This document shows, piece by piece, positions 14,711 through 17,561 of a DNA stretch of 17,561 nucleotides. Every line of letters begins with the position of its first letter. Within the stretch, counting starts at the first letter, position 1. The notes under the pieces were generated by a model. It was not told the DNA's origin. It was given only the letters and a program-made list of their open reading frames with translations, and did no database searches. The stretch comes from JALVIU01 sp964462295 (GTDB lineage: Bacteria; Atribacterota; JALVIU01): the NCBI GenBank assembly GCA_964462295.1, contig CAYWXH010000031.1, forward strand, positions 1 through 17,561. The letters are read 5' to 3'. The position numbers and the translations under genes are program-made.

Positions 14711-14774
14711 AAAATTATAAAGTTTATTTTCTTTAAAAAGCTTTTAATTTTTTAAATTTCCTCCGATTTTCTTC

Positions 14775-15146
14775 TTATTTTTCACCACACCCCTCATTGC
14801 AAGGGCTTCCCTTATAATCTTTTAATTTACCTTTTATAAAATCAGAAAGGATATCGGCTACCCTCCCAGAAACTCCTACCACTGGGGTTATCCCTAGATT
14901 CTCAAAGTTTTGTACAGCCCTTTGTCCCATACCTCCAGAGATTATGACAGATGCCCCATGGTTGTGAACAAACTCTGGTACCTCACCCGGTGAATGCCCT
15001 GACAAAAAGGGACTTTCATATTCTAACACCTCCTTGGTATCTCCATTTTCTACTTTTACAAAAATGTAATATGGCGCCTTTCCAAAGTGCTGAGATATCA
15101 TAGAGTCCAAACCTTTCTTATCCTCTGTAGCAAATGCAATAATCAT
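14775..15146 (-). CDS. NifX/NafY-like dinitrogenase iron-molybdenum cofactor-binding domain protein
   Basis: This 123-residue small soluble protein has the pattern of the NifX-NafY-NifB C-terminal domain family: MIIAFATEDKKGLDSMISQHFGKAPYYIF at the N-terminus (key residues: His28 in QHFG), then FVHNHGASVIISGGMGQRA and a glycine/cysteine tail PCNEGCGEK. Relatives bind metal-sulfur cofactors; many occur in organisms without nitrogenase and their role is unclear. A longer frame starts at 15179 within the cysQ gene, but the ATG at 15146 has a perfect SD (GAGGAGGT) eight bases upstream and overlaps the cysQ stop as ATGA, so I chose it. No nif genes are visible. It is coupled to cysQ. Confidence 0.88.
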   Translation of the reverse strand: MIIAFATEDKKGLDSMISQHFGKAPYYIFVKVENGDTKEVLEYESPFLSGHSPGEVPEFVHNHGASVIISGGMGQRAVQNFENLGITPVVGVSGRVADILSDFIKGKLKDYKGSPCNEGCGEK

Positions 15147-15922
15147 AGTTTTATACCTCCTCTTTGTGCGATAAACCAAGGATTAACAAGGTTCTCTTTA
15201 TTATATTCAAGAGGTTTTAGAGTAGGATATTCTAAAACCTCTCCACCCATCTCAGAAACTATAGCATGGCCTGCCGCTATATCCCACTCCATAGTAGGTG
15301 CAAACCTTGGATAGATATCTGCACTTCCCTCTGCCAAAAGACAGAGCTTGAGTGCAGAACCTATATTTATAATCTTTACTTTGCCATATCTTTCTCTTAG
15401 TCTATTTACAAACTCTTTTGTCTCATCTGTATAGTGTGATCGTGAGACTATTACCCTTAAAACTTCAGGATCTCTTTTAAAAAGAGGCAGTTTTTCTGTT
15501 CTCCCTTCTTTTACCATAAAGGCACCTTTTCCCTTTATACCATAATATGTAACACCCTTTACAGGGGAATGGATTATCCCAAATATGGGAACTTTATGAT
15601 GAATAAGTGCTATATTTATAGTAAATTCACCATTTTTACTCACAAACTCTTCTGTTCCATCCAATGGATCTACAAGCCAAAAATATTCCCAATCCCTTCT
15701 CTTTTCATACGGGGTCTGAGAAATCTCTTCTGAAATAATAGGTATATCTGGATAAAGTTTTCTGAGTGCATCTACGATAAATGCATTTGAACGTTTGTCT
15801 GCAACCGTTAAGGGAGATTTATCTTCTTTGTATTCTACATCAAAGTCTCTCTCATAGACATCAAGGATTATTTCACTTGCTTTTTTTACAATCTCTATAA
15901 ATCTCTCTATATTTATATCCAT
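15143..15922 (-). CDS. cysQ: 3'(2'),5'-bisphosphate nucleotidase CysQ (inositol-phosphatase family)
   Basis: This 259-residue protein carries the lithium-sensitive phosphatase motifs: SPLTVADKRSN (36-46), SEE (64-66), WLVDPLDGTEEF (82-93) and a C-terminal MEWDIAAGHA. The blocks NGEFTINIALI, VIVSRSHYTDE, SALKLCLLAEGSADIYPRF and the PLEYN tail match CysQ more closely than general inositol monophosphatases. It would remove the 3' phosphate from PAP (from sulfate activation or acyl-carrier-protein recycling) in the cytoplasm. SD GGGAGG precedes ATG 15922. It has its own promoter, divergent from the sugar kinase, and its stop overlaps the start of the NifX-like gene by four bases (ATGA). Inositol-phosphatase activity cannot be excluded from sequence. 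Confidence 0.87.
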   Translation of the reverse strand: MDINIERFIEIVKKASEIILDVYERDFDVEYKEDKSPLTVADKRSNAFIVDALRKLYPDIPIISEEISQTPYEKRRDWEYFWLVDPLDGTEEFVSKNGEFTINIALIHHKVPIFGIIHSPVKGVTYYGIKGKGAFMVKEGRTEKLPLFKRDPEVLRVIVSRSHYTDETKEFVNRLRERYGKVKIINIGSALKLCLLAEGSADIYPRFAPTMEWDIAAGHAIVSEMGGEVLEYPTLKPLEYNKENLVNPWFIAQRGGIKL

Positions 15923-15945
15923 AGCTCAATCCTCCCTTTATTTTT

Positions 15946-15974
15946 ATTATACCCTAAATAGATAAGGGTTACAA
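15946..15974 (-). promoter_or_regulatory. Promoter of cysQ
   Basis: TTGTAA (15974-15969), a 17-base spacer and TATAAT (15951-15946) on the minus strand form a strong sigma-70-type promoter. The transcript starts near 15939, about 17 bases before the ATG. Confidence 0.8.
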
Positions 15975-15984
15975 GAGAATCTTG
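15972..15984. repeat. Inverted repeat CAAGA-GAA-TCTTG between divergent promoters
   Basis: A perfect 5-base inverted repeat with a 3-base centre covers parts of both -35 boxes (cysQ and ROK kinase). It might be an operator serving both genes, although symmetrical -35 boxes account for part of it. Confidence 0.35.
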
Positions 15985-16011
15985 ACACTCAATAACTAAA
16001 GGTGTTATACT
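15982..16011 (+). promoter_or_regulatory. Promoter of the ROK kinase gene
   Basis: TTGACA (15982-15987, full consensus), an 18-base spacer and TATACT (16006-16011) with TGT in front (extended -10) on the plus strand. Transcription would start near 16018. The promoter overlaps the false N-terminal extension of the kinase frame, supporting the ATG at 16044. Confidence 0.8.
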
Positions 16012-16012
16012 T

Positions 16013-16020
16013 TGAAACAA
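16013..16020 (+). promoter_or_regulatory. TGAAACAA element at the ROK kinase transcription start
   Basis: The same 8-mer found three times upstream of the transporter operon occurs once here, right at the expected transcription start, where a bound repressor would interfere. One copy alone is within chance for a sequence of this size and composition. Confidence 0.35.
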
Positions 16021-16043
16021 ACCCTATTCAAAAGGAGGCTTCT

Positions 16044-17030
16044 ATGAAAAGATACGCAGTAGGCATTGACCTCGGGGGTACAAACATCAGAATGGGATTA
16101 GTAGATAGAGATGGTCATATAAAAGATCCTTTTTCCTTTCCCTCTCCAAAGGGGGATGAAAAAGAAGAAGAAGTTTATGAAAATCTGTACAATGACATAA
16201 TCAAACTCCTTGGAGATAATGGGCTTAAATTAGATGACATAGAAGGGATAGGGATAGGGGTTGCAAATGCTATAAAGAGGGTAAGGGCATTGGATGGTAG
16301 TATAAAAGAATACCTCGGTATAGTAAAGAGTAATATAAAGGTTATAGATGGTGTAAACCTTCTCAAATTCTTACAGAAAAAAACTGGGATTCGGGTACTT
16401 TTAGAAAATGATGTCAATGTAGGTGCAGTAGGAGAATACATTACTCGAAAAGAGAGGGTCTCAAATCTTATAGCAATCTATATGGGCACAGGTATTGGTG
16501 GAGGAGTAATAATAGACAGGAAACTCTATTTTGGGGCACACGGTATTGCTATGGAGGTAGGTCATATGAAGGTGGAATATGATGGGCCACCATGTGTATG
16601 TGGAAGTAGAGGATGTTGGGAAGCCATTGCCGGTGGTGTTGGTCTTGTAAATAGGGCAAAGGAGGCCATACAAAAAGGAGAGAGGGGATATATCTATAAT
16701 GCATCACAAGGGGATCCAGAGAAAATTACTACTAAGATGATATTTGATGCAAAAAGAAAGGGAGACCCACTAGGAGAAAGATTAGTAGAACATGCTATAA
16801 ATGTATCAAAAATGAGCATAGTTACCCTAATAAACCTACTTGATCCTGATATAGTAGTGCTTGGTGGTGGACTATTCCTTGCCCAAAAAGATATACTATT
16901 TGAACCTATAAAGAAATATGTATATGAAAATGCACTATCTGCAGTAAAAGATACACCTATTGAGATATCTACATTGGATAAATGGGGAGGTGTATTAGGG
17001 GCAGGCTCTCTCTTATTTTTAAACATATAA
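16044..17030 (+). CDS. ROK-family sugar kinase (probable glucokinase)
   Basis: This 328-residue cytoplasmic kinase has the ATP-binding DLGGTN (9-14), the catalytic Asp in ENDVN (Asp123), MGTGIGGG (147-154), and the ROK zinc site formed by His174 in GHM and the cysteines 184, 186 and 191 in CVCGSRGC. There is no helix-turn-helix in front, so it is a kinase and not a ROK repressor. Expected reaction: phosphorylation of glucose (or N-acetylmannosamine, fructose) with ATP. It would complete the path from imported beta-glucosides through GH1 to glucose 6-phosphate. A GTG at 16002 gives a longer frame, but it lies within the promoter; the ATG at 16044 has SD AAAGGAGG five bases upstream. The downstream gene is convergent, 14 bases away. 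Confidence 0.9.
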   Translation: MKRYAVGIDLGGTNIRMGLVDRDGHIKDPFSFPSPKGDEKEEEVYENLYNDIIKLLGDNGLKLDDIEGIGIGVANAIKRVRALDGSIKEYLGIVKSNIKVIDGVNLLKFLQKKTGIRVLLENDVNVGAVGEYITRKERVSNLIAIYMGTGIGGGVIIDRKLYFGAHGIAMEVGHMKVEYDGPPCVCGSRGCWEAIAGGVGLVNRAKEAIQKGERGYIYNASQGDPEKITTKMIFDAKRKGDPLGERLVEHAINVSKMSIVTLINLLDPDIVVLGGGLFLAQKDILFEPIKKYVYENALSAVKDTPIEISTLDKWGGVLGAGSLLFLNI

Positions 17031-17051
17031 TAGTTTTATTGAGTTTAAAAA
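17016..17051. terminator. AT-rich inverted repeat between convergent genes, possible weak bidirectional terminator
   Basis: TTTTTAAAC (17016-17024) and GTTTAAAAA (17043-17051) are a perfect 9-base inverted repeat around an 18-base loop, spanning the ends of the two convergent genes. The stem is nearly all A-T and would be weak; there is no other terminator candidate in the 14-base gap. Confidence 0.25.
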
Positions 17052-17431
17052 TAGACAACATTATTCTGAGGAAATTTTTTTAATAACTCTTTCGCCTTAT
17101 TGGGGTTAGTTATAATAATCATTGCATCAGAACATCTATCTATAGGGTCTGTGTCTTCATGAAGCGTATCTTTTACCTTTTTATATGCCAAAACTCTCTT
17201 ATAGCGTTCTTCATATTCTTCTAATTTGGACCAAGAAAAAATAACTGCAATAAAACTTCCTACAACCAATCCAGGGAGAGGCCCTAATACAATCATCGCA
17301 TAAATTTCAATAATAGATGCAATAACCCCTCTCCAAAAGTTTATATAAAACATCACTCCAGGGCCTGAAAAGAACAAAGCTATCAAAACCCCTATTAACT
17401 TGTTTCGATAAGGTCTCACATATTCAACCAT
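17045..17431 (-). CDS. Small membrane protein of unknown function
   Basis: The 128-residue protein (from ATG 17431) has two hydrophobic stretches, roughly residues 11-30 and 33-66, the second probably forming a pair of membrane segments, with glycines and prolines (GPGVMFY, GPLPGLVVG). A charged helical tail follows (KLEEYEERYKRVLAYKKVKD) and a soluble end with two cysteine-free beta-like stretches (DAMIIITNPNKAKELLKKF). The arrangement is faintly like TM2-type small membrane proteins, but I do not recognise the family. A GTG at 17440 extends the frame by three codons but is itself part of the SD AGGTGAG, so ATG 17431 is chosen. A strong promoter lies directly upstream, leaving a leader of only about 11 bases. 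Single gene, convergent with the kinase. Confidence 0.7.
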   Translation of the reverse strand: MVEYVRPYRNKLIGVLIALFFSGPGVMFYINFWRGVIASIIEIYAMIVLGPLPGLVVGSFIAVIFSWSKLEEYEERYKRVLAYKKVKDTLHEDTDPIDRCSDAMIIITNPNKAKELLKKFPQNNVVYF

Positions 17432-17448
17432 AAGACTCACCTGTATAT

Positions 17449-17477
17449 ATTATACTCTTTATTTTTTTATTTTTCAA
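17449..17477 (-). promoter_or_regulatory. Promoter of the small membrane protein gene
   Basis: TTGAAA (17477-17472), a 17-base spacer and TATAAT (17454-17449) on the minus strand. Near-consensus and ideally spaced. The start site would be about 17442, so the SD lies within the first few bases of the transcript. Confidence 0.8.
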
Positions 17478-17560
17478 GTTGAATATAGATGGGGCAGTGT
17501 CAAATTACAGTATCGTTTCCTCTCTCTAGGGAGACCTATATCATCATTATGAGAGGTAAA
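17474..17560 (-). CDS. Possible C-terminal end of a gene entering from the right edge
   Basis: One minus-strand frame is open from the right edge for 28 codons and ends at TGA 17476-17474; the other minus frames contain stops. The tail reads DIGLPRERKRYCNLTLPHL and then YST. I do not recognise it. The stop overlaps the -35 box of the next gene, a normal arrangement for tightly packed genes, but 28 open codons can also arise by chance. Confidence 0.3.
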   Translation of the reverse strand, partial: FTSHNDDIGLPRERKRYCNLTLPHLYST

Positions 17561-17561
17561 G

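Noticed and set aside
14713..14774. Terminator or small gene in the AT-rich stretch after the NifX-like gene
   Set aside because: The AAAAGCTTTT palindrome and A/T runs are weak and the GGAGG at about 14760 is followed by no ATG, GTG or TTG at usable spacing, so nothing can be supported.
15147..15179. Eleven-codon N-terminal extension of the NifX-like protein
   Set aside because: It would overlap cysQ by 37 bases, and the ATG at 15146 has an ideal SD and the family's typical N-terminus.
16002..16043. N-terminal extension of the ROK kinase from GTG 16002
   Set aside because: It overlaps the -10 box and the expected transcription start; ATG 16044 has a strong SD and matches the family N-terminus.
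16694..17026. 110-residue minus-strand open frame
   Set aside because: It is antisense to the C-terminal half of the ROK kinase and is rich in Ser, Phe and Ile as expected for a shadow frame.

Overview
The window looks like part of the chromosome of a low-GC, probably thermophilic, anaerobic, sugar-fermenting bacterium. The reasons are AT-rich DNA, purine-rich Shine-Dalgarno (SD) sites, bacterial TATAAT promoters, tightly packed operons and proteins rich in K, E and I. Both extracellular solute-binding proteins have signal peptides but no lipobox cysteine, which suits a diderm with a true periplasm. Dictyoglomus, Thermotogota, Caldisericum or Atribacterota-like lineages would fit; I cannot decide the genus from sequence alone. 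No phage, insertion sequence, CRISPR, tRNA or rRNA is visible.

Region 1 (1-5007, all minus strand, transcribed right to left): an SDR reductase, then a PLP fold-type II enzyme with its own extended -10 promoter, a frame-disrupted minimal nucleotidyltransferase (MNT), an 8-oxoguanine-deaminase-type amidohydrolase, a metallo-beta-lactamase-fold hydrolase, and the start of a BMP-family (nucleoside-type) binding protein running off the left edge. The deaminase plus BMP protein suggest purine or nucleoside salvage.

Region 2 (5008-6540): a divergent promoter region, then a secreted calcineurin-like phosphatase on the plus strand, closed by a strong hairpin.

Region 3 (6646-14680, minus strand): an operon of solute-binding protein, intercistronic hairpin, two permeases, two ATPases, GH1 beta-glycosidase and LacI regulator. 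Although the transporter has the 'dipeptide' (Dpp/Opp) architecture, its partners point to uptake and hydrolysis of beta-linked oligosaccharides such as cellobiose. The GH1 enzyme is of the archaeal (Sulfolobus/Pyrococcus) type. A promoter with an operator-like inverted repeat and three TGAAACAA repeats precedes the operon.

Region 4 (14775-17561): cysQ and a NifX-like protein (ATGA overlap) on minus; divergently, a ROK sugar kinase on plus that would phosphorylate the glucose released by GH1 and carries a fourth TGAAACAA at its transcription start; then a small membrane protein on minus and a possible partial reading frame at the right edge.

The observations most worth a second look are the MNT gene (two frame breaks, one at a lambda-type GGGAAAG slippery heptamer), a probable ATT start codon on the deaminase, the archaeal-type GH1 enzyme with a LacI regulator lacking the usual hinge motif, and a hairpin that both separates binding protein from permease and may bridge a distant SD to the permease start. 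Gene-free stretches are all under about 160 bases; none exceeds 300.
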